A stretch of DNA of 17,654 nucleotides from CAZXVW01 sp964644025 (lineage in GTDB: Bacteria; Acidobacteriota; Terriglobia; Bryobacterales; Bryobacteraceae), in assembly GCA_964644025.1 (NCBI GenBank), contig CAZXVW010000077.1:1-17654 (forward strand), read 5' to 3'. Shown here in pieces: positions 7,466 through 14,584 of this stretch (the stretch's first letter is position 1; each line of letters starts with the position of its first letter). Below the pieces are notes generated by a model. It searched no databases and was not told where the DNA came from. It saw only the letters and a list, made by a program, of their open reading frames with translations. The translations under genes were made by a program, and so were the position numbers.

Positions 7466-8905
7466 TCAGGAATTCTTCGACTGAGTCTTACGAGGCTGGG
7501 CCCGGACTGCCCTCGGACCGTGTGCCCTCCGGAGTTGCTCGGAGGCCCGGGGCCGCGAGCGGAGGACCTGGCTGGGCAGTGGAGCGGCGGCGATGGCCGA
7601 GCTCACGGGAGGGCGGATCGCACGCCCCGATTGTATTGGGGTTTCTGCTGCTGCGGTTGATTCCCCTGCGGGGGTACGGAGCGATTTTTGGATCGGGTAC
7701 CAGGCAGCGGCAGACATCAGGAGGATGTACAGCAGATCGTAATTTGTCCTGGAGCCGAAAAAGCTCCCCACGGCGAAAACGATCAATGATCCCCGCAGCG
7801 CGTATGCGTAATACTGAAGCGGTTCACTGACCCGGCGGAGTGCCTTCCCGGAACGTCCCAGCCACACAATCACGCCGAACAACAGGGCCAGGTACAGCAG
7901 AAAGGCGAAAATCCCGGAATCCACCAGCATCTGCAAGTACGTGTTGTGGGCCACATGGTAGTTGGGCCGGCCGAGGTACGCCGGCGACAGGGCAACGTAG
8001 TTCGTCGCGCCATAGCCCACTCCGAGCAGCGGGTGGTCGCGCCACATCTTGACCGCCGCTACGGCGAGGTCGACGCGGGAGCGGGCCGAGGCGTCCAGGT
8101 CCCCGGTCTCCAGGAACTGCCAGCGCCTCAGGTAGGATTGTGAAGCCACGGTGAGAAGGATCAATGGCACCGTCAGGGTAGCCACCGAAATGCCGACCAG
8201 GAGCCTTCGTCGCGAATGCCAGACCAGCAGCGCCAGGGCTGCCGCCAGTGAGAGTGCGCCGCCACGGGAATACGTCATCACGATCCCGGCCGAGCTGAAG
8301 AAGACAACCGCCACCAGCATGTGGCGCAGCCAGCGCCACTGAAACAGGTGGCGGGCGAACCAGCAGATCGGCACGCTCATCGCCAGGGCCAGCGCCAGAG
8401 AATTGCCCTCCGACATGAAGCCGCCATAGCCCGCTCCGAACCGCACGCCACCGTGGTAGACGCCATAGAGTCCAAACTTCACGCCGAGCAAGCCCAGCGA
8501 GCCTCCAATCACCAGTAACAGCCAGAGGAATTCCTGCCGCGTCTGTATCAGCATCGGGATCAGCAGCGCCATGACCAGAATTCGCACGAAGAGGTTCAGT
8601 TCAGGCATTGCCAGCGAGGGATTCACCGCCAGAAATGCAGAGGCGATCATGATCGCCGCCAGGGCCAGAAATCCCAGGCAGATCGGGTTCTTGAACCAAG
8701 CTACGACGTTCGGTGCGTAACGAACGCTGCCGAGCAATACGCAGATGGCGATAGCCAGTGAGTAAGGATGTTCTCCGTAGGACCATGCCAGAACATCGGG
8801 GCGCATCAACCCGAACCAAAGGTATCCGAACAGGCCAAGCTTCGGATTCAGCAGCCCCGCCAAGCAGATCAACGCCACAATCCCGATTAATAACAGTTCC
8901 CGCAT
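7466..8905 (-). CDS. O-antigen ligase/polymerase family protein (exosortase A-associated O-glycosylation ligase type)
   Basis: Polytopic inner-membrane protein of 479 aa in the Wzy/WaaL family, which joins polysaccharide units on the periplasmic side or transfers them to an acceptor. The N-terminal part (LNPKLGLFGYLWFGLMRPD, 19-37) matches the DUF5935-type start of the 'putative O-glycosylation ligase, exosortase A-associated' group as I recall it. The Wzy_C region shows MTYSRGGALSL (210-220), DHPLLGVGYGATNY (290-303) and VAHNTYLQMLVDSG (318-331), the expected Arg- and His-bearing loop. About ten to twelve hydrophobic segments lie before residue 405. Residues 411-479 form a hydrophilic Ala/Pro/Arg-rich tail that I do not expect in this family. 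ATG 8905 is preceded by GGAAAGG. Whether it polymerises or ligates cannot be decided here. Confidence 0.9.
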   Translation of the reverse strand: MRELLLIGIVALICLAGLLNPKLGLFGYLWFGLMRPDVLAWSYGEHPYSLAIAICVLLGSVRYAPNVVAWFKNPICLGFLALAAIMIASAFLAVNPSLAMPELNLFVRILVMALLIPMLIQTRQEFLWLLLVIGGSLGLLGVKFGLYGVYHGGVRFGAGYGGFMSEGNSLALALAMSVPICWFARHLFQWRWLRHMLVAVVFFSSAGIVMTYSRGGALSLAAALALLVWHSRRRLLVGISVATLTVPLILLTVASQSYLRRWQFLETGDLDASARSRVDLAVAAVKMWRDHPLLGVGYGATNYVALSPAYLGRPNYHVAHNTYLQMLVDSGIFAFLLYLALLFGVIVWLGRSGKALRRVSEPLQYYAYALRGSLIVFAVGSFFGSRTNYDLLYILLMSAAAWYPIQKSLRTPAGESTAAAETPIQSGRAIRPPVSSAIAAAPLPSQVLRSRPRASEQLRRAHGPRAVRAQPRKTQSKNS

Positions 8906-9058
8906 CGCCCAGCGCCTTTCCGGCAGCTATCGGCAGCAATAAAAAGAAAACTCGCCCGTACTCCTTGCCCAGTCTACCGCATGCTCAGCCCGCGAACGCG
9001 GCCGCCACCTAAATCCACTACCTCGAACCTGTTCTCTGCTCCACCCGGCTCGTACCCT

Positions 9059-10393
9059 CTAGCTCTGTTCGCGAACCACCTGCATGAGCTTGCCCTCTCG
9101 GGTCAGGGAAACCCGCTCAACCCAAGAAATGACAATGGGCAGATCCCCGAGAAACCGTTGCAGAATCGAGCGGCAGGCCGCTTCCCGGTCCGGCGGGAAT
9201 CCATCCCCTTCCAAAAGTATCTTTATCGAACCATCTTTGCGGAGAATCACCTGGAAGCGCCGGACTTCCGAGTACTCCTTGAAAAGGTGATTCCAGAAGA
9301 TGTTGTTGATCGTTCTATTACCTGGCAGGCGCAGTAAACCGGCGGTGCGGCCGTGGAGCTCCCGCACGCTGGCGACGCCCGCTTCGGTTTCCGTGGTGGC
9401 GTCAGAACAGCCAAGATCCCCGATTTCGTAACGCAAAAAAGGTGTCCCTCGGCAGACGGTGCTGGTAAACAGCAGCCGCCCGGATTCCCCTGGCGAAACC
9501 GGACGCGCATCGTCGTCGACAACCTCTAAGAATAGCCAGGGCCTCAGCACATGCAGGGTTCCGTTTTCCTCGAACTGGCAGGCCATCACAGAAAGCTCGC
9601 GTCCCCCATAGAGATTGAGAATAGGCACACCAAAGGCCCTCCGGAAAACTTCCACTTGCTCCGGAAAGAGCATTTCACCACCATTCCAAGCGGTCAGGAC
9701 CTTACCCGGAGGCGGTTCGGCCCTCCTTTCCACGATCCGGCGGGCCACGAATTCCAGCAGAGAGCTAAATCCGCAGACAGCAACCTGTCTGTGCCGGGCA
9801 ACGAGCGCCAGCACCCGGCCGACGGTTTCGTCCGTCAACCTGTATCCATCAACGAGGTTGACGCGAAGAAAGCGGTTGTAAAGGCTATTTCGAAAGGTAT
9901 TGGCTTTGCCGATATCCCGTTCCGAGCCCCAGACCTTAACGATGGGAATTCCGGGATGCCACCCCATGCGGCACTGGGCATAATACGCCGTAGCATTGCC
10001 CGCGCGGATCATTGCCTCGTCGTGGAAGAATCGCGTCGGTTCACCGGTCGAGCCGCCGGTGGAGTTGATCCGCCCATCGAGCCCAAACCGGGCCTGGATT
10101 TCCGCGGGCGGGAATCGATCGCGGAGCATCTGTTTGGTTACGACCGGCAGGCTGGTCCAAAGCTGCCACAACTCGTCCGGATCTCTGATTCTTGCGGCCT
10201 CCCGCCACTCTGGCAACGCGTCTTCCCGGTTGCCGAAGTACCGCACCTGCGACAGCAGACGCTCAGCGAGGATCCGCCGCTGTTCGTTGGGAGGCAAGGA
10301 GGGAAAACGGGCCAACTCCTCCCACGGCAACGCGTTCCGGGACAGGAACCGCCGCCACCACAGCCGGCATCCGAGCTCCACCACCGAGGTCAT
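9059..10393 (-). CDS. CapK/PaaK-like adenylate-forming enzyme
   Basis: Member of the phenylacetate-CoA ligase-like (CapK) branch of AMP-forming enzymes, which activate a carboxylate with ATP. In capsule and EPS loci this branch is thought to help modify the polymer, but substrates are mostly unknown. The 444-aa product has the phosphate-binding loop NSTGGSTGEPTRFF (110-123), LYGGREL (261-267) in the position of the family's YG-x-[ST]E motif, RYEIGDLG (321-328) with the ribose-binding Asp, and a C-terminal REGKLMQ (432-438) whose Lys fits the catalytic lysine. ATG 10393 overlaps the upstream DUF362 stop as ATGA, arguing for translational coupling. An in-frame GTG at 10417 is possible, but lies deeper inside that gene. 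The next gene downstream is the ligase, after 153 nt without a clear gene. Confidence 0.88.
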   Translation of the reverse strand: MTSVVELGCRLWWRRFLSRNALPWEELARFPSLPPNEQRRILAERLLSQVRYFGNREDALPEWREAARIRDPDELWQLWTSLPVVTKQMLRDRFPPAEIQARFGLDGRINSTGGSTGEPTRFFHDEAMIRAGNATAYYAQCRMGWHPGIPIVKVWGSERDIGKANTFRNSLYNRFLRVNLVDGYRLTDETVGRVLALVARHRQVAVCGFSSLLEFVARRIVERRAEPPPGKVLTAWNGGEMLFPEQVEVFRRAFGVPILNLYGGRELSVMACQFEENGTLHVLRPWLFLEVVDDDARPVSPGESGRLLFTSTVCRGTPFLRYEIGDLGCSDATTETEAGVASVRELHGRTAGLLRLPGNRTINNIFWNHLFKEYSEVRRFQVILRKDGSIKILLEGDGFPPDREAACRSILQRFLGDLPIVISWVERVSLTREGKLMQVVREQS

Positions 10394-11835
10394 GTCAATT
10401 CGCAGTGCCCGCGCCACCCAGATGAGGCCAGGAAGGATCTGCCCGCGGCAGGCGTCAGCGTAGCGGTGCTTTGCTCTCCGGCGGCCGTCCGGACCCGGAT
10501 CGCCTCCGGGGAGAACTCCACCAGCCGGTATCGAAACTCGCCAAACGCGTTCCGGATAAGCGGGATTCGCGCCGGTTCAAACCCCATCAACAACGCATGG
10601 ACCCAATCGGCGGCCGCCGGGTTGGCGGCGCCGGTCAGGAAACCGCAGGCCACCGGGGCAGGACTCAGCGGACCGTCCCCCTCTCCGCCGACAATGGCAT
10701 CGGTGATACTCACCACCTGCCGTTGCGGCGTGCTCGCCATCGTTCCATCGGGCCGGCCGTAACGCAAGATCCTTTGCAAATCGAGACACATCCGCCACAC
10801 CGTGTCATTGCCATACCAGGACCCCTCCAGGTTGGCGTCGTGCCCGAGCAGTCTGGCCACGCCGAGCAACTTCTGCGCCGACCTCCCAAGAAGCAACTGC
10901 ACCTTGCCCCGGCCTCTTCGATTAGCCGCGTCGAGCAAGTCTTCGGCTAAGCCTTTAAGCCGGGACCGCCTGGCGTAACAATCGCCGCCCTCTTCCGGGC
11001 TGCCCCGGCGGTGATGCGGTAAGTATTCCTTGTTACCGTTGATGCCCACCATATTCTTTAGTGCCCCAGTGACACCAGCTTTCTGGTGACATTTCAGCTT
11101 TGGCAGATTCAGCACTACCGCAGCCTCCATAACCTCGCGGGCAATAAGATACTGGTGCTTGCCCTGTGCATGCGTGCGCTGCAACAGGTCCGGATTATAC
11201 ATGGTGACCCGGAACCGGTCCGCGTGCGCCGCCAAGGGCTCAAGCAGGCTTTGCTTACCCAGGTCGAAAAGGACATAGTCCCGGAGCGGCCGGCGTTCCT
11301 CGAGCTTCATTGCGCCGATCCGGTGGCCCAGACTCACTGTCCGGCGAAAATCGCGTACCGACACAGTCATCCCCAGGGCCTTGAACTTCTTGAGCAGACC
11401 CGAAATCCCGCAGCGTCGCTCCAGGAGATCGAAATCGCAGCCCTGAATCGGAGCATCACCGAGTATCACCTCCCCTGGCCTGGCAAGCGCAACATACTCC
11501 AGAACCGCCTCAATCACGCTCGAGTGAGTCACCAGGCAATCCATGCCCCCGCCCCCCTTATTCCGGTGCAGGACCCAGTTCGGCTTAACCACCACCCGAT
11601 CACCGGGTCGAATCCAGGTCCCAAGGGGGTTCCAGTCGCCGCTGCCCAGGCGCAGTGCGTCCAGCCCCCAGATCTCAAACAGCCGGCGCACCGCGAGTTG
11701 CCCGACCGTCCGAATCGCGCCACTGGAGAGTTCGGGGGCGGAGGCTGAGGTAGGCAATTCCCCGTAACCGGCCCTGTCGCTTCGCGAGATGGCCACAATT
11801 GTCGGATCCGGGGGTGTGATGATGCGAGGTGCCAT
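10390..11835 (-). CDS. DUF362 domain protein
   Basis: DUF362 (PF04015-type) protein of 481 aa; the biochemical role of the family is not established. Recognisable features are VVVKPNWV (81-88), THSSVIEAV (103-111), GDAPIQGCD (126-134), LPKLKCHQKAGVTGALKN (244-261) and ITDAIVGGEGDGP (377-389), in the family's usual order. There is no ferredoxin-like Cys cluster of the kind fused to some DUF362 proteins and no signal peptide. ATG 11835 is preferred: the family core starts soon after it, and a candidate extended -10 (11921-11913) would put transcription start downstream of the other in-frame ATG at 11922. A strong GGAAGGAG (11907-11900) is in the leader with no in-frame start at good spacing, so the start remains uncertain. 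Coupled by ATGA overlap to the adenylate-forming enzyme, suggesting joint function in modifying the EPS. Confidence 0.85.
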   Translation of the reverse strand: MAPRIITPPDPTIVAISRSDRAGYGELPTSASAPELSSGAIRTVGQLAVRRLFEIWGLDALRLGSGDWNPLGTWIRPGDRVVVKPNWVLHRNKGGGGMDCLVTHSSVIEAVLEYVALARPGEVILGDAPIQGCDFDLLERRCGISGLLKKFKALGMTVSVRDFRRTVSLGHRIGAMKLEERRPLRDYVLFDLGKQSLLEPLAAHADRFRVTMYNPDLLQRTHAQGKHQYLIAREVMEAAVVLNLPKLKCHQKAGVTGALKNMVGINGNKEYLPHHRRGSPEEGGDCYARRSRLKGLAEDLLDAANRRGRGKVQLLLGRSAQKLLGVARLLGHDANLEGSWYGNDTVWRMCLDLQRILRYGRPDGTMASTPQRQVVSITDAIVGGEGDGPLSPAPVACGFLTGAANPAAADWVHALLMGFEPARIPLIRNAFGEFRYRLVEFSPEAIRVRTAAGEQSTATLTPAAGRSFLASSGWRGHCELT

Positions 11836-11912
11836 GGGCACGCTGGATGGGCAATCGCACGGCTGCGTCTCGCCCAAGCCATTTCCAACCGGAGGCGTTC
11901 TCCTTCCGTAAA

Positions 11913-11921
11913 ATTGTATCA
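11913..11921 (-). promoter_or_regulatory. Candidate extended -10 promoter for the DUF362 operon
   Basis: On the minus strand 11921-11913 reads TGATACAAT, an extended -10 (TGn + TACAAT) in the divergent intergenic region. No good -35 at 17 nt. Predicted start about 11906, upstream of ATG 11835. Assumes a sigma70-like consensus. Confidence 0.35.
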
Positions 11922-11934
11922 TCGGTGTTCCGGC

Positions 11935-11948
11935 GGGGATTGCACCCC
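11935..11948. promoter_or_regulatory. Inverted repeat in the divergent promoter region, possible operator
   Basis: GGGG-ATTGCA-CCCC sits where the -35 element of the candidate minus-strand promoter would be, between two divergent operons. A regulator binding here could act on both directions. The 4-bp arms are short, so chance is a real alternative. Confidence 0.2.
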
Positions 11949-11997
11949 AAGGGCAAGCTTCGCCGTCACCGATCGTCCGACAGAGGCGGAGATATCG

Positions 11998-13242
11998 TTG
12001 TCATCTGAAAAACCCGTCATCAACGTCGTGAGTCTGTCGACCGTTTACCCAAGGCCGGACGAACCACGACTGGGGCTTTTCGTCCGCTCCCGCCTGGAGC
12101 ATGTAGCCCGCGCAGGCCCGGCCGTTCGCCTCCGGGTGATCGCGCCGGTGCCGGTGGCCGACTATTCCCGGCGCCGCCTCAGATTTCCTCGCCTCCAGGA
12201 AGTGGCGCAGCCGGAACAACTACAGGTACTCCGTCCGCATTGGTTTTACCTGCCCGGCGGACCAGCGCTAAATGCGTTGCTTTTGTTTTCCCAATTAGCC
12301 TTGCCCTTGCTGCGACTGCGGCGGCGATTTCCATTTGAGCTGATCGACGCTCACTTCGGCTACCCGGAAGGAGTCGCCGCCTGGCTGTTGGCCTGGTTGT
12401 TCGGCTGCCGGTTTGTTGTTACTCTGCGCGGCAACGAGACACTGCACGCCCGCTACCGGCTGCGAGGACGGCTCATGAGCCTTGCGCTCGGCCACGCGGC
12501 GCGCGTGATCACAGTATCGGAACGGCTTCGGAATTTCGCCGTTTCCATGGGCGCGGCGCCAGAAAAGGTGAAGACCATTCCAAACGGAGTGGAGACAACG
12601 ATCTACCATCCCCGCCAGCGGGCCGCGATGCGGGAGAAGTACCAGATTCCACCGGAGGCGCCGGTCATCCTTTCCGCGGGCTATCTGATTGAACGAAAGG
12701 GACATCACCGTGCCGTCCAGGCGCTCAAACGGCTCCGCCAGGACCGCATTCCCGCCCGCTTGCTCATCGTCGGCGGACCCGGGCGCGAAGGCTCATTCGA
12801 GCAGCGGATCCGTCAGACCGTCACCAGCCTCGGTTTGCACGAATACGTAAGGTTCTTTGGCGAGGTAGATCAAGAGGTCCTGGCGGAACTGATGTCAGCG
12901 GCCGATGTCCTCTGCCTGGCCAGCTCCAGGGAAGGGTGGCCGAACGTCGTTCATGAGGCGCTGAGCTGCGGCACACCGGTCGTCGCCACTGATGTGGGCG
13001 CCCTGCCCGAGATGATCCCTGGCGACGACTACGGTTTCCTGGTGCCCGTCAACGACGAATTGTCCCTGGCCGCGGCTCTCAAGCGCGCGCTGCAGAAGCC
13101 CTGGGACCGGCGGATGCTTGCCGCCAAGGCCCAGGCGCGCTCCTGGCGTCAGGTGGCGCTGGAAGTGGTGGAGGAGTTCCGTCAGGCGCTTGCAGAGCCG
13201 TCCCGTGGCCAGGGGCCGCGCGAGAGAAGAGACAGGTCGTGA
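11998..13242 (+). CDS. GT4 family glycosyltransferase
   Basis: Cytoplasmic GT-B glycosyltransferase of 414 aa. The N-terminal domain has VVSLSTVYPRPDEPRLGLFV (10-29), DAHFGYPEGVAA (117-128) and TLRGNE (142-147), a pattern common in GT4 enzymes of EPS clusters. The C-terminal domain has PNGVET (195-200), GYLIERKGHH (228-237) with the Arg-Lys of the donor phosphate site, and SREGWPNVVHEALSCGTPVV (310-329), the E-x7-E motif of retaining GT4 enzymes. TTG 11998 is preferred because GGAGA (11988-11992) sits 5 nt upstream and it starts just before the first beta strand; the frame is open to another TTG at 11914 but without a ribosome site. The stop overlaps the next gene (GTGA). Sugar specificity is unknown. 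Confidence 0.9.
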   Translation: MSSEKPVINVVSLSTVYPRPDEPRLGLFVRSRLEHVARAGPAVRLRVIAPVPVADYSRRRLRFPRLQEVAQPEQLQVLRPHWFYLPGGPALNALLLFSQLALPLLRLRRRFPFELIDAHFGYPEGVAAWLLAWLFGCRFVVTLRGNETLHARYRLRGRLMSLALGHAARVITVSERLRNFAVSMGAAPEKVKTIPNGVETTIYHPRQRAAMREKYQIPPEAPVILSAGYLIERKGHHRAVQALKRLRQDRIPARLLIVGGPGREGSFEQRIRQTVTSLGLHEYVRFFGEVDQEVLAELMSAADVLCLASSREGWPNVVHEALSCGTPVVATDVGALPEMIPGDDYGFLVPVNDELSLAAALKRALQKPWDRRMLAAKAQARSWRQVALEVVEEFRQALAEPSRGQGPRERRDRS

Positions 13243-14402
13243 GTTTAGGGAAACAGGTCACGGCCCAGGAGCCTCCGCTGGTGGCGCACCTGATCCTGCG
13301 CCTGGAAATGGGCGGCCTTCAACATGGTTTGGTCAATCTCATCAACAGGACTCCTGCAAACCGGTATCGCCACGCAGTCATCTGCCTCACCGGCTACACC
13401 AGCTTCCGGGATCAAATTGCCCGGCCCGACGTCCCTGTTATCGCCCTGAACCAGACGGCGGGGTTCACGCCCCGTACCCATATGCAACTCAGCCGCCTGT
13501 TGCACCGCCTCCGGCCGGCCATCCTTCACACGCGCAATCTCAGTGTGCTCGAAGGTCAGGTCGCCGGGGCGATCATGCGTGTACCGGTCCGCATCCATGG
13601 TGAGCACGGCCGAGATCTGCATGACAGGTTTGGAACAAGCCGCAAGTACCTCTTTCTCAGGCGCCTCATCGATCCAGCGGTTCATCATTACATCACCGTG
13701 AGCAAACAGTTGCAGCAGTGGCTGATCGAAAGCGTCCGGGTCAGGCCGGCCAAGGTGACGCAGATCTACAACGGCGTCGACCCAGAGCGGTTTCATCCCA
13801 ACGCGCTGGGCAAAACGGCCCTGCTCAAACAAGCCGGCTTCCCGGAAAACTCCTTCGTGGTCGGCACCGTAGTTCGCATGGAGGAAGTCAAAGACCCTCT
13901 CAATCTGGTCGACGCGTTCGTGATGCTTCACCGGACACAATCACCCGGTCATGAGCGGGCACGCTTGGTCATGATCGGAGCAGGACCCTTGCGGCAAACA
14001 TGCATTCAACGATTGCACGACCAGGGTATGGCCCGCTTCGCCTGGCTGCCCGGAGAACGGCAGGACGTGCCCACGCTGTTGGCAGGCTTCGATTTGTTTG
14101 TATTACCGTCGGTGGCCGAAGGAGTCTCCAATACGATCCTCGAGGCGATGGCCACGGGCGTGCCCGTGCTGGGCACGCGGGTGGGCGGCACACCGGAAGT
14201 AATCGCACACGGAGTAACCGGCACGCTGGTGCCACCGCGCAATCCGCCCAGACTCGCCGAGGCAATCCACGCCTACCTGGCTCATCCTGAGCTGGTCCAG
14301 CTTCACGGAAAAGCCGGCCGCCACTCGGCGCTGCGCCGCTTCTCATGGAAATCCATGGTGGACGCCTACATCAACACCTACGATCAGATGCTCAGACGAT
14401 AA
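13239..14402 (+). CDS. Sugar transferase, PEP-CTERM/EpsH1 system-associated type (GT4)
   Basis: GT4-like glycosyltransferase of 387 aa in the cytoplasm. It closely follows the pattern I know for the 'sugar transferase, PEP-CTERM/EpsH1 system associated' family (TIGR03088): RLEMGGLQHGLVNLIN (21-36), YRHAVICLTGYTSFR (43-57), LHTRNLSVLEGQ (96-107), RIHGEHGRD (118-126), IYNGVDPERFHP (176-187), TVVRMEEVKDPLNLVDAF (210-227) and the donor-site SVAEGVSNTILEAMATGVPV (291-310). This is the best evidence that the locus belongs to an exosortase A-type EPS system. The GTG start at 13239 overlaps the previous stop as GTGA, so translation is probably coupled. Last gene of this two-gene set; an inverted repeat follows its stop. 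Confidence 0.93.
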   Translation: MSLGKQVTAQEPPLVAHLILRLEMGGLQHGLVNLINRTPANRYRHAVICLTGYTSFRDQIARPDVPVIALNQTAGFTPRTHMQLSRLLHRLRPAILHTRNLSVLEGQVAGAIMRVPVRIHGEHGRDLHDRFGTSRKYLFLRRLIDPAVHHYITVSKQLQQWLIESVRVRPAKVTQIYNGVDPERFHPNALGKTALLKQAGFPENSFVVGTVVRMEEVKDPLNLVDAFVMLHRTQSPGHERARLVMIGAGPLRQTCIQRLHDQGMARFAWLPGERQDVPTLLAGFDLFVLPSVAEGVSNTILEAMATGVPVLGTRVGGTPEVIAHGVTGTLVPPRNPPRLAEAIHAYLAHPELVQLHGKAGRHSALRRFSWKSMVDAYINTYDQMLRR

Positions 14403-14427
14403 CCGGCCAGCGGCGGCTACGCCGGTT
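14401..14427. terminator. Inverted repeat after the glycosyltransferase pair, weak terminator candidate
   Basis: AACCGGC (14401-14407, overlapping the TAA stop) and GCCGGTT (14421-14427) are perfect 7-bp arms with a 13-nt loop. No T-run follows. Its location at the end of the glycosyltransferase pair and before a new promoter-like region supports a role in ending transcription. Confidence 0.4.
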
Positions 14428-14482
14428 CACCCGAAATTGGCTAGTAATATCAATTATTTACAGCGAGTTCTTTGTGACGCAC

Positions 14483-14491
14483 TGCTATAAT
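14483..14491 (+). promoter_or_regulatory. Extended -10 promoter candidate upstream of the tail-fibre-like gene
   Basis: TGCTATAAT (14483-14491) is a perfect extended -10 (TGn-TATAAT) in an AT-rich stretch (about 14435-14493) that stands out from the GC-rich surroundings. No good -35 at 16-18 nt, as is allowed with an extended -10. The predicted start near 14498 gives a leader of about 87 nt before ATG 14585. Confidence 0.5.
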
Positions 14492-14584
14492 TGGCACAGG
14501 GAGTAGTTATTCGGCTGGGCAACGTATTCCGGGCGGCCAGCAAGAGGGGCGCCGCCGGCAATTCCCGGTTTCGGAGCAAATATT

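Noticed and set aside
9551..10762. Plus-strand open frame (403 codons) opposite the adenylate-forming and DUF362 genes
   Set aside because: Both minus-strand genes have clear family motifs and are joined by an ATGA overlap; this frame spans their junction and has no motif.
11914..11997. Upstream extension of the GT4 glycosyltransferase to TTG 11914
   Set aside because: No ribosome site there, and the added residues do not belong to the fold; TTG 11998 has GGAGA at 5 nt.
14472..14491. TTGTGA + TATAAT as a -35/-10 pair
   Set aside because: The spacer is only 8 nt. The extended -10 alone is kept as the promoter candidate.
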